Below, piece after piece: positions 1-5,588 of a stretch of DNA of 11,181 nucleotides. The notes under the pieces were generated by a model that searched no databases, was not told where the DNA came from, and saw only the letters and a list, made by a program, of their open reading frames with translations. Position 1 is the first letter of the stretch, and each line of letters begins with the position of its first letter. A program made the translations under genes and the position numbers. Origin of the DNA: Chthoniobacterales bacterium (GTDB lineage: Bacteria > Verrucomicrobiota > Verrucomicrobiia > Chthoniobacterales > UBA10450); assembly GCA_013812515.1 (NCBI GenBank), contig JACCTI010000400.1:1-11181 (forward strand), read 5' to 3'.

Positions 1-208
1 CTCCAGACGCGGACCGGAATGCTGATACCGCTTGCTCCAGTCGGACGCGAAGGCCGGCTGGGCGAGCTGCTGCGCCTGGTCTATCAAACCAAAGCCGATG
101 GATGTGATGGCGTCTTTGATGCGATCCAGCGCAAAGCAGGCGGCCGCGACAAACTGCGCAAACCCGCGCAGCGTGCCTGGAACTTCGAGGGAGAGCGCAG
201 GCTCGTGA

Positions 209-655
209 TCAGAGCTCGATGTGCCGGCGCAAGCCGTTCGCGATGTGACGCCACAGCTGCATCCGCGCGCGGGGCTGGAAGGAAGCCTTCGCCAGTGAGC
301 GATAGGCCGTTGGCGTCTCGCCGAAGCGTTTGCGGAACGCGCGCGTGAACGCTTCGTGACTTTCGAAGCCGGCTTCGATCGCGATCGTGAGAATGGTCGC
401 ACCCGAAGTGCGGAGACGAGCGGCGGCTCGTTCCAAGCGCAGGCGGCGCACATAGGCGACAGGACTTTCGCCGACTGTCCGGTCAAAGATCCGCTCGAGC
501 TGGCGAAGGGAAAGGCCGGCGAGCTTCGTCACTGCCGCGGAGTCGATCGGCTCGTCCAGTTGCTCCCGGAGATGCTGAGCGACGCGGCCGATGCGCTCGC
601 GGTGCGCCTGCAGCGTGGCGGCACGCAGCCGGCCCTGAGGCGATGCAGCGCTCAC
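209..655 (-). CDS. AraC-family HTH transcriptional regulator, HTH domain only
   Basis: This 148-residue protein is almost entirely an AraC/XylS-type double helix-turn-helix domain (about residues 20-122). The first HTH is around AAVTKLAGLSLRQLERIFD. The second is around ILTIAIEAGFESHEAFTRAF, followed by the family signature RKRFGETPTAYR. Family members bind promoter DNA as transcription activators or repressors. It starts at GTG (653-655), which overlaps the TGA of the upstream AHSA1 gene (652-654), so the two are translationally coupled. Most AraC proteins of this subtype carry a C-terminal GyrI-like effector domain and run to about 280 residues. Here the protein stops after a short basic tail, with no visible ligand-binding domain. 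Either the partner SRPBCC protein supplies ligand sensing (inference) or the gene is truncated. The family call is secure; target genes are unknown. Confidence 0.9.
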   Translation of the reverse strand: MSAASPQGRLRAATLQAHRERIGRVAQHLREQLDEPIDSAAVTKLAGLSLRQLERIFDRTVGESPVAYVRRLRLERAAARLRTSGATILTIAIEAGFESHEAFTRAFRKRFGETPTAYRSLAKASFQPRARMQLWRHIANGLRRHIEL

Positions 656-1128
656 GTTCGCTTCGGCCTGGTTGTCTCGACGTAAACCCGCAGGCCATCG
701 TCAAAAATCTGCCGCCAGCCGGCTCCCACTTCTGCGCCGTCGACCTGTCCGAAAGCGCCGTCGGTGATTTCCAGCTTCGTCTCGTTAGGCCCGCGCGCGC
801 TGAGTTCAATGCGCAGCAGGGAAGCCATTGGCCCACCGAAGGGCGGTCCCATGAAGCCGACGAGCGAGAGCGAGCTCGGGCTCTCCACCCCATTCACGGT
901 GTACCAGATGAAGCCTTCGCCGCGGCCGAAGTCCTCGAAGACACGTCCGCCAAGTCGCGGCTCGATCGTAAAGCGTTTCGTCTTCTCGCTCGAATAAAAC
1001 GACTTTGGCCACCAATGCGTCGCCTCGTTCACAAGCGCTTCCCAGACGCGCTTCTGCGGCGCGTGCACCGTCAGTTCTACCTTCGCCTCGACCGATCGGG
1101 CGACCTTCGTTGCTGGCTTTGTCTTCAT
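652..1128 (-). CDS. SRPBCC (AHSA1/START-like) domain protein
   Basis: This 158-residue protein has an SRPBCC helix-grip fold of the AHSA1 type. It begins with the usual strand VELTVHAPQKRVWEAL (about residues 17-32), followed by the ligand-pocket segment EATHWWPKSFYS and the repeated strand signatures FTIEPRLGGRVFEDF and GFIWYTVNGV. It ends with the long C-terminal helix (GAGWRQIFDDGLRVYVE). Such proteins bind hydrophobic ligands or, in Aha1, stimulate Hsp90; the ligand here cannot be deduced. The ATG at 1126-1128 is the obvious start, but the only purine-rich stretch (AGCAGG) directly abuts it, so the ribosome-binding site is weak. The gene leads a two-gene minus-strand unit with the AraC-type regulator. 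The 127 bp upstream must hold the promoter, but I see no convincing -35/-10 pair there. It is a different subfamily from the AHSA1 gene at 4746-5192. Confidence 0.88.
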   Translation of the reverse strand: MKTKPATKVARSVEAKVELTVHAPQKRVWEALVNEATHWWPKSFYSSEKTKRFTIEPRLGGRVFEDFGRGEGFIWYTVNGVESPSSLSLVGFMGPPFGGPMASLLRIELSARGPNETKLEITDGAFGQVDGAEVGAGWRQIFDDGLRVYVETTRPKRT

Positions 1129-1255
1129 CCTGCTAGCGAGGCTACGGCAATTCGCTTGATCGATGTTTGATATTTTTCGCCGAGTTGCGGAGCCCGTGCT
1201 GCGTTGAACGCCCGTCCTTTTGGGCAGAAAGCGACGAGGGTCCGTCTATGAGAGG

Positions 1256-2380
1256 TCATTCAGCTTTATTGAGTTCGAGCCGATATGCTTCGATCCGGTC
1301 GAGCATGCGGGGAACGTCACCTTTGTATTTCCCCACTAGAAGTCGGCTCAGCGTCCCCTCACTGATCTTGAGGCGTTTCGCCGTTTTGGAAATGCTAAGG
1401 TCGCTTTCTTGCATGAAATTGGATAGCCACCGCAACCTCTCGTCGTTGATGGGATGAACCATTCCCACAGGCTTAAAAGAGGAGCGGCACTTCTGAAAGA
1501 ATGTTGGATCGGTGGCGTGCTGCTTCAGGAGCCAATCGGCAAAAGCCGGTGAGTATTGCGCCGATGCAAAACGGGCTTTGTGAACAAAGTTGGCGTCGTC
1601 GTCGATGCCGTAGAGACGTCGGACCGCGAGCAAATCGTATGTGTTGACCTTTGTAGGCAAAGATTTGTTCAGCTCCTGGAGCAATTCTTTTTGCCGCCAC
1701 GGATGCGTCTTGTCCGGGTCTATTAGCTGATACCCTGGCGCGCTCAGATCGTCTGTGATCCGAATGGGGGTCGCGGCTGGATCGCTGGACTGCACTACGC
1801 CTCGCGGGAGAACTGAAACGGTCGAGCCTCTCGGAGCCATGCTGACTTTCTTCACGTCTGCCAGCCATTCTCGTCTGGCCTGCTGAACGTTGCGCTCGAC
1901 AAGACGAGCGATGTCCGCCGATCGAGCGGGTTCGCTCTTAGCGCCGCGCCTTACGTAAAGCGTGCCTGCGCCGAACGCAGTTTTCTGCTGTTTCCCGTCT
2001 TCGAGGGTATATGTGCCGGGCTTTTCGAACATCATCGGTGGATCCGCCCAGCCGATTGTGATCATCGCTACTTTACGGCCGCCTCGCCGTACCGAATCAA
2101 CTGTGAAGGAGTCGAATTGCACTCCGGTGTATTTTGCAATCTTGTCGGTGACCTTTGCAGGGTCCGTTTGCAAAATCTTGAGGGCAGCTGAGCCGCTCGT
2201 GCATTGCCCATCATCCGCAACACCAATCAGAATGGTGCCGCCACCTGAATTAGCCATGGCGACAACATCTTTTAGAAGCTCACACCAATCAGCGGGGCGA
2301 TCAGGATCAAAAGTGCTTTTGAAATCGACTGATTTCGATTCGCTTTTCGCATTAGCCGGTTTGTTTCTCCGACCTTTCAT
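1256..2380 (-). CDS. Schlafen/AlbA_2 (divergent AAA-4) domain protein with C-terminal HTH
   Basis: This is a 374-residue protein. Residues about 16-165 match the Schlafen AlbA_2 domain (Pfam AlbA_2, formerly AAA_4). It shows the entry motif SVDFKSTFD, the hallmark LKDVVAMANSGGGTILIGV followed by ADDG, and the closing strand GTLYVRRGAKSEPA. In this family the domain acts in nucleic-acid or nucleotide binding and, in some Schlafens, RNA cleavage; it often sits in regulators and defence-linked genes. Residues about 215-310 (HPWRQKELLQELNKSL onward) form a second, helical region that I cannot name. Residues about 326-352 (LSISKTAKRLKISEGTLSRL) form a helix-turn-helix. The ATG at 2378-2380 has a GGGAG about 12 nt upstream. 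Base composition is lower in GC than the flanks (about 47% in a 60-base sample). It lies 142 bp downstream of the nuclease gene on the same strand, so the two are probably co-transcribed. Domain call firm; biological role unknown. Confidence 0.85.
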   Translation of the reverse strand: MKGRRNKPANAKSESKSVDFKSTFDPDRPADWCELLKDVVAMANSGGGTILIGVADDGQCTSGSAALKILQTDPAKVTDKIAKYTGVQFDSFTVDSVRRGGRKVAMITIGWADPPMMFEKPGTYTLEDGKQQKTAFGAGTLYVRRGAKSEPARSADIARLVERNVQQARREWLADVKKVSMAPRGSTVSVLPRGVVQSSDPAATPIRITDDLSAPGYQLIDPDKTHPWRQKELLQELNKSLPTKVNTYDLLAVRRLYGIDDDANFVHKARFASAQYSPAFADWLLKQHATDPTFFQKCRSSFKPVGMVHPINDERLRWLSNFMQESDLSISKTAKRLKISEGTLSRLLVGKYKGDVPRMLDRIEAYRLELNKAE

Positions 2381-2522
2381 TGACCTGAACCGCTCCCTCT
2401 AAGGAAGCGGGATGATGATTGTCGCTGTCCCTTCCGAGTCGCGCTGCTTAGCTCGGAGGAGTTTGCGTCCCGCGTGCGCCAGCCGATAAGAGGCGGCCCG
2501 GCGGTTTACGAGGGGCCCACTT

Positions 2523-3428
2523 CTATGGCTCGCGCGGAACATCGAAGGCAAGCACGCTAAGAATGAGTTCGCGGTTGATATCATCACGATTGCGGAACAC
2601 AAACTTCCATTCAGTTTCACCGCGATGTCCAGCCGCGCGTTTGAAACAGGCATGCGCCGCGACCGTCGTCGGGACCTGCCGGATAACATTAGTGAAATCC
2701 TTATTACGATTGAAGAGAAGTATTGCAGCCTTCGTATCTCTCCAGTGCAAATAACGATCTAGGATTTGATCGATCGTGTCAGTCAACGAACCCACGCCTT
2801 TCCAGAACTTACACTCGGCGATGAAAACATTCCGATCGTTCTCTCGGATTAAGATATCCGTCTTGCCCTTGTAATTAAATGTTTCCCCAGTGGCTCGGCC
2901 TTCGTACTGGCCATTGAGCTGAAACAGAAAATGCCACCTCAAGTCTTCTTCCCGTAGGTGGCGGAACGCAGTCGGGCTTCGCTCCATTACACTGACCATG
3001 CCTCGAATGATCGAAAGAATCCCTTCGTACTCTTTCTCGGCCAATGTCGGCTCTGGAACGAACGGAGCACCAGTTACACGAGGCATAACGATCTGCGGCT
3101 TCCGCCTTATCCCCGGGAGCGTATATGTCGTCGGAGCCTCATCTCGTCGTTTCATTGGCAGCCCGATACTCGCGACGACATTGCGCCGTTCTAGAATCCT
3201 TTGCTTTCTTGCTTGGATGAACGGCCGGATTTTGTCGGCGATTGTAGAGTTGTGCTGCGCGGCAGCCTGTTGAAACTGGATTAGGTAGGAATTTGTCGTC
3301 CTCAGCAGCGCATCTAATCTATTGCGGACATTATCCGCAGTCAGCCCTCGCTCTTCGTAGGGAACCTCTAGGTAACTCTCGTGCACCGCTGCTTGCGGCG
3401 GGTCCCATACGCCGCTCGGAGCAGACAT
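2523..3428 (-). CDS. PD-(D/E)XK nuclease-like protein, C-terminal 301 residues (-1 frame part)
   Basis: This frame carries the catalytic part of a restriction-endonuclease-like protein. Around residues 160-230 it shows an acidic helix REEDLRWHFLFQL, then YKGKTDILI with candidate catalytic D191, then VFIAECKFWKG with E205 and K207 as the ExK pair. A downstream helix DQILDRYLHWRDTK carries Gln221. This order of D, ExK and Q is typical of the PD-(D/E)XK nuclease superfamily. The N-terminal 130 residues are helical (VRNRLDALLRTTNSYL) with a basic stretch ARKQRILERR. Although an ATG lies at 3426-3428, from recall of the family the protein should continue upstream. The missing N-terminus lies in the other frame at 3431-3727 and joins seamlessly by a -1 shift, giving about 401 residues. 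A separate internal start at 3428 is possible but has no well-spaced ribosome-binding site. Local GC is low (about 38% at 2701-2760), suggesting acquisition by transfer. Its substrate is unknown. Confidence 0.8.
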   Translation of the reverse strand: MSAPSGVWDPPQAAVHESYLEVPYEERGLTADNVRNRLDALLRTTNSYLIQFQQAAAQHNSTIADKIRPFIQARKQRILERRNVVASIGLPMKRRDEAPTTYTLPGIRRKPQIVMPRVTGAPFVPEPTLAEKEYEGILSIIRGMVSVMERSPTAFRHLREEDLRWHFLFQLNGQYEGRATGETFNYKGKTDILIRENDRNVFIAECKFWKGVGSLTDTIDQILDRYLHWRDTKAAILLFNRNKDFTNVIRQVPTTVAAHACFKRAAGHRGETEWKFVFRNRDDINRELILSVLAFDVPREP

Positions 3429-3727
3429 CTGAAAAAATGTTTTTCTCCGGTGAATGGAATGTGGACCACAATTTGGGACACCTTCCGAGCGTACTTTCGA
3501 CCGAAATCATCGGTTTCTCGGACCGTGACTTCTCGATCGCTTGCAATATATGGTTCGCCGAGCACGGGAGGATCCCATCTCCCTTTTTCTACGAGCGCCG
3601 TTACGAGGTCATCCTCCGGAACAGACAGAATGTAATCTTCCCCGAAGCCCTCTATTTCTTCTCGGATGGCTCGCGGCTGGTTGTCCAAGCTCTGCTGCAT
3701 CCCGAATGCTGAAAATAGCCGGTCCAT
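3368..3727 (-). CDS. N-terminal part of the same nuclease-like protein (zero frame)
   Basis: This frame encodes 119 residues. The first 99 look like the genuine N-terminus of the 401-residue nuclease-like protein: MDRLFSAFGMQQ, an acidic helical stretch LSVPEDDLVTALVEKG, then a strand-rich region ending VVHIPFTGEKHFF. The remaining 20 residues, rich in Arg, Cys and Lys, look like out-of-frame read-through to the stop at 3368-3370. At the heptamer T-TTT-TTC (minus strand, 3437-3431) a -1 slip continues as ...HFF-Q-MSAPSGVWDPP into the frame of the downstream part. The start ATG at 3725-3727 has an AGGG 9 nt upstream. The frame stays open upstream to a TGA at 3816-3818 but offers no better start codon. 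If slippage is real, this ORF makes both a 119-residue short product and the N-terminus of the long one. If not, the gene is frameshifted and possibly dead. Confidence 0.65.
   Translation of the reverse strand: MDRLFSAFGMQQSLDNQPRAIREEIEGFGEDYILSVPEDDLVTALVEKGRWDPPVLGEPYIASDREVTVRETDDFGRKYARKVSQIVVHIPFTGEKHFFRCLLRAAYGTRRKQRCTRVT
3389..3437 (-). promoter_or_regulatory. Candidate programmed -1 ribosomal frameshift site (slippery heptamer plus hairpin)
   Basis: On the minus strand the zero-frame codons CAT-TTT-TTC contain the heptamer T-TTT-TTC (3437-3431), which fits the X-XXY-YYZ slippery rule. After a 6-nt spacer (3430-3425) comes a hairpin. Its outer stem is CTGCT (3424-3420) with AGCAG (3393-3389), followed by an internal loop CCGA/A. 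The inner stem is GCGGCG (3415-3410) with CGCCGC (3400-3395), closing a 9-nt loop. Spacer length and stem position match known -1 stimulators. The -1 shift leads exactly into the frame encoding the rest of the nuclease. The rival explanation is loss of one T from a homopolymer, by mutation or sequencing error, with the hairpin a by-product of GC-rich codons. Confidence 0.45.
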
Positions 3728-3861
3728 CGTCTGCGACCCTACATCGACGATGTCAATGGCGTCGAGGCCTCCGGATTCTTCAAGCAGATCGGTCCCGGTC
3801 GGGCTTCACGGTCGACTTCTGATTGCATCGCAACGCGACCGCATTTCAAAAGGACAGAACC

Positions 3862-3959
3862 ATGCCAACGAACACCATCCGGCTGCACCGCGTGCTCCAG
3901 GGCGCACCTGAGAAGATCTACCGCGCGCTCCTGGATCCCGACGCGATGGGGAAGTGGCT
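3862..3959 (+). repeat. Direct repeat, copy 1 (5' end of AHSA1 gene)
   Basis: These 98 bases match 4746-4843 with 6 mismatches by hand count (about 94% identity). Three of the mismatches are at third codon positions. The match begins exactly at the ATG; the bases before it (CAGAACC here, ACGGTT there) are unrelated. The two copies flank the marC-like gene. Confidence 0.9.
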
Positions 3960-3969
3960 CACCGAATGA
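3862..3969 (+). pseudogene. Truncated first copy of the AHSA1/SRPBCC gene
   Basis: The ATG at 3862 has a good ribosome-binding site (AAAAGGA, about 7 nt upstream) and opens a 35-codon frame (MPTNTIRLHRVLQGAPEKIY, then RALLDPDAMGKWLTE). It is nearly identical to residues 1-33 of the intact AHSA1 protein encoded at 4746-5192. A small indel after codon 33 shifts the frame into TGA at 3967-3969. Degraded similarity goes on for about 20 bases (CCGAATGAATCTTTCGCGGA against the intact gene's CCGAACGGATTTACCGGGA) and then vanishes. Only the first helix and strand of the fold remain, so it cannot make a working SRPBCC domain. It is best read as a duplication remnant left upstream of the marC-like gene. 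A functional 35-residue peptide seems unlikely, but the start signals are intact. Confidence 0.72.
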
Positions 3970-4101
3970 ATCTTTCGCGGAAAGACGGCGAGGGAAGGAG
4001 AAGAATCTCTTCTTCGACCCGCGAGCAGGACGTCACGACGCGTGCAATTTTGCCTCGCTCTTGATCAGCCGCTGGTGTAAGGCATTCGCCGCAAACCACG
4101 C

Positions 4102-4740
4102 ATGTCTCCGTTGTTGCTCGAGAAGATTAGCAAAGACTTCGCTACCATCTGGACGACGATCGACCCGATCGGGAATGTGGCGCTCTTTGCCGGGTTGACG
4201 GCATCGCTCACGCGCACGGAACGGCGTCGAACTGCGCTGCGCGCTTCGCTCTATGCCGCAGTGATCCTGGTCGTAGCGGTAGTGGCGGGGCAGATCATTC
4301 TCGACGCCATCGGGATTCGTCTGCACTCGCTCAAAGTGGCGGGCGGGATCATCCTGTTCCTGTTCGGTCTGCAGATGCTTTTCGGGCGAGCAGATGCAAA
4401 CCCGGGGTCGCCCGAGGCTGGCCGCGACCTGGCAGTGTTTCCGCTGGCCGTGCCTTCCATCGCCGGACCGGGCGCGATGATGGCGGTGATCCTGCTGACG
4501 GATAACGATGTTTATACGGTGCCGCAGCAGGCCCAAACCGGCGTCGTCCTGCTCGTGGTGCTGTTGCTGAACTACATCCTTCTGCTTCTTTCCGATCTGG
4601 TTTTGCGGGTAATCGGGCGCGAGGGGGCTGCAATCCTGGTCCGAGTGATGGGAGTTATTCTCGCCTCGCTAGCGGTGGAAATCGTGCTGACGGCGTTGGG
4701 CGTCGGAAGCTGGGCCCCAGTCCAGCTCCTCAATCGTTAA
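4102..4740 (+). CDS. MarC family integral membrane protein
   Basis: This 212-residue protein of the MarC/UPF0056 family is predicted to sit in the inner membrane with six helices, at about residues 12-34, 49-71, 76-95, 112-133, 147-168 and 180-201. Family signatures are TTIDPIGNVALFAGLTA near the N-terminus and the re-entrant-like FPLAVPSIAGPGAMMAVILL at 113-132. Length matches the family's usual 200-220. Despite the name, MarC proteins have no established role in multidrug resistance, and the substrate is unknown; a transporter role is inferred from the fold. An in-frame TAA at 4078-4080 leaves the ATG at 4102 as the best start, though no clear Shine-Dalgarno precedes it. The gene is 5 bp upstream of the intact AHSA1 gene, so the two are almost certainly one transcript. 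The truncated AHSA1 copy lies 132 bp upstream. Confidence 0.93.
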   Translation: MSPLLLEKISKDFATIWTTIDPIGNVALFAGLTASLTRTERRRTALRASLYAAVILVVAVVAGQIILDAIGIRLHSLKVAGGIILFLFGLQMLFGRADANPGSPEAGRDLAVFPLAVPSIAGPGAMMAVILLTDNDVYTVPQQAQTGVVLLVVLLLNYILLLLSDLVLRVIGREGAAILVRVMGVILASLAVEIVLTALGVGSWAPVQLLNR

Positions 4741-4745
4741 CGGTT

Positions 4746-4843
4746 ATGCCAACGAACACCATCCGACTGCACCGCGTGCTTCATGCCGCACCTGAGAAGA
4801 TCTACCGCGCGTTCCTGGATCCCGACGCGATGGCGAAGTGGCT
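4746..4843 (+). repeat. Direct repeat, copy 2 (5' end of intact AHSA1 gene)
   Basis: Partner of the repeat at 3862-3959. This copy lies inside the intact gene. The 884-bp spacing contains the marC-like gene, so recombination between the copies would delete that gene. Confidence 0.9.
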
Positions 4844-5192
4844 GCCACCGAACGGATTTACCGGGAAGGTCCACGAGATGGACGCCAAAGTGGGTAGCAG
4901 CCACCGGATGTCGTTCACCAATTTCACCACTGGCCAGAGCCACTCCTTCGGCGGCACCTACGTCGAGCTCCTCCCGCACGAACGCATTCGCTACACGGAC
5001 AAATTCGACGATCCAAATCTGCCGGGGGAAATACAGGTCGCCATCACGCTCAAGGAGGTCTCGTGTGGGACGGAATTGGACATCGTGCAAGAGGGCGTCC
5101 CAGAAGTCATTCCGGCCGAGATGTGCTATCTCGGCTGGCAGGAATCGCTCATTCTGCTGGCGAAGCTCGTCGAAGCCGAGACTGCCGGTTAA
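4746..5192 (+). CDS. SRPBCC (AHSA1 family) protein
   Basis: This 148-residue protein is a single AHSA1-type SRPBCC domain, of about the usual family length. It shows the opening strand TIRLHRVLHAAPEKIYRAFLD and the conserved DPDAMAKWLPPNGFTG, where the family has a W-x-x-P-x-G-F motif. The strand pair SFGGTYVELLPHERIRYTDKF follows, then the C-terminal helix YLGWQESLILLAKLVE. Family members bind small hydrophobic ligands or act as co-chaperone-like domains; the specific job cannot be read from the sequence. It begins 5 bp after the MarC stop codon with no obvious ribosome-binding site of its own, so it is probably translated by coupling. Its first 33 codons are duplicated at 3862-3959. A hairpin with four T residues follows at 5204-5236 and probably ends the transcript. 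Confidence 0.92.
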   Translation: MPTNTIRLHRVLHAAPEKIYRAFLDPDAMAKWLPPNGFTGKVHEMDAKVGSSHRMSFTNFTTGQSHSFGGTYVELLPHERIRYTDKFDDPNLPGEIQVAITLKEVSCGTELDIVQEGVPEVIPAEMCYLGWQESLILLAKLVEAETAG

Positions 5193-5203
5193 CCTCTTTC
5201 GTT

Positions 5204-5236
5204 CCGCCAGCCAAGGGACTTTCACGTGGCGGTTTT
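5204..5236 (+). terminator. Probable rho-independent terminator after the marC-AHSA1 unit
   Basis: CCGCCA (5204-5209) pairs with TGGCGG (5227-5232) across a 17-nt loop and is followed by TTTT (5233-5236). It lies 11 bp past the AHSA1 stop codon and between convergent genes. The stem is only 6 bp and the T tract is short, so termination may be partial. Confidence 0.42.
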
Positions 5237-5297
5237 GATGTGGTCGCGCACGCAGAATAAAAATATCCAGCCGCGATTCTCTCTGTTTGCGCCGAGC

Positions 5298-5588
5298 CTA
5301 CAGTCGCCGCTCGATCGACTTCGGATCCTGCCGCAAATCGAGTAGGGCGCCGATCATCAGGCGCTCAGCTTCAACCGAATAAAAGATTCCGATCCCAAAG
5401 GCCGGCAGCACGAGACGACGATAGACACCGCGGTAAACGGGCGCGATCTCAGGGTTCTTGCGGAGGTGAGTGAGGGCGCCGTCCACCATTCCGTAGAGCC
5501 GATCACCCGCGCCGATCTGCTTCTCCTCCGCACGGACGTATAGCTCGAGCAGGTCCGCCTCCGCGCCGCGGAGCAAGACGACCTGCAT
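5298..5588 (-). CDS. ParE/RelE-superfamily toxin of a type II toxin-antitoxin pair
   Basis: This 96-residue protein starts at the ATG at 5586-5588 (MQVVLLRGAEADLLELY). The frame is open further upstream, but this start shares its A with the antitoxin stop TGA (5588-5590) and gives normal family length. ParE-family features are the opening strand and helix with A-x-x-DL, GAGDRLYGMVDGALTHLRKNP, the strand YRGVYRRLVLPAFGIGIFY, and the closing LLDLRQDPKSIERRL, matching the usual R-x-DP near the end. ParE toxins poison DNA gyrase, whereas RelE relatives cut ribosome-bound mRNA. The R-x-DP ending and lack of an obvious RelE catalytic set favour ParE, but the target is not proven. Translation after the antitoxin is the common order for such pairs. 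Confidence 0.85.
   Translation of the reverse strand: MQVVLLRGAEADLLELYVRAEEKQIGAGDRLYGMVDGALTHLRKNPEIAPVYRGVYRRLVLPAFGIGIFYSVEAERLMIGALLDLRQDPKSIERRL

Noticed and set aside
19..348. Plus-strand open frame from an ATG at 19
   Set aside because: Its last 140 bp run antisense through the AraC C-terminus, no ribosome-binding site is visible, and the translation becomes Arg/Ser/Ala noise there.
1129..1255. Promoter for the AHSA1-AraC unit
   Set aside because: A promoter must lie near here, but AT-rich patches such as AAATATCAAACAT do not make a convincing -35/-10 pair, so I did not call a site.
4000..4015. Hairpin GAAGAA-TCTC-TTCTTC as a terminator
   Set aside because: The stem is A/T-rich and 6 bp, with no T tract afterwards, and no intact gene ends before it.
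3862..4843. Transposon or attachment-site reading of the 98-bp direct repeats
   Set aside because: The repeat is protein-coding sequence starting at an ATG, it flanks an ordinary marC gene with no transposase or integrase, and no terminal inverted repeats are visible. Gene duplication explains it better.
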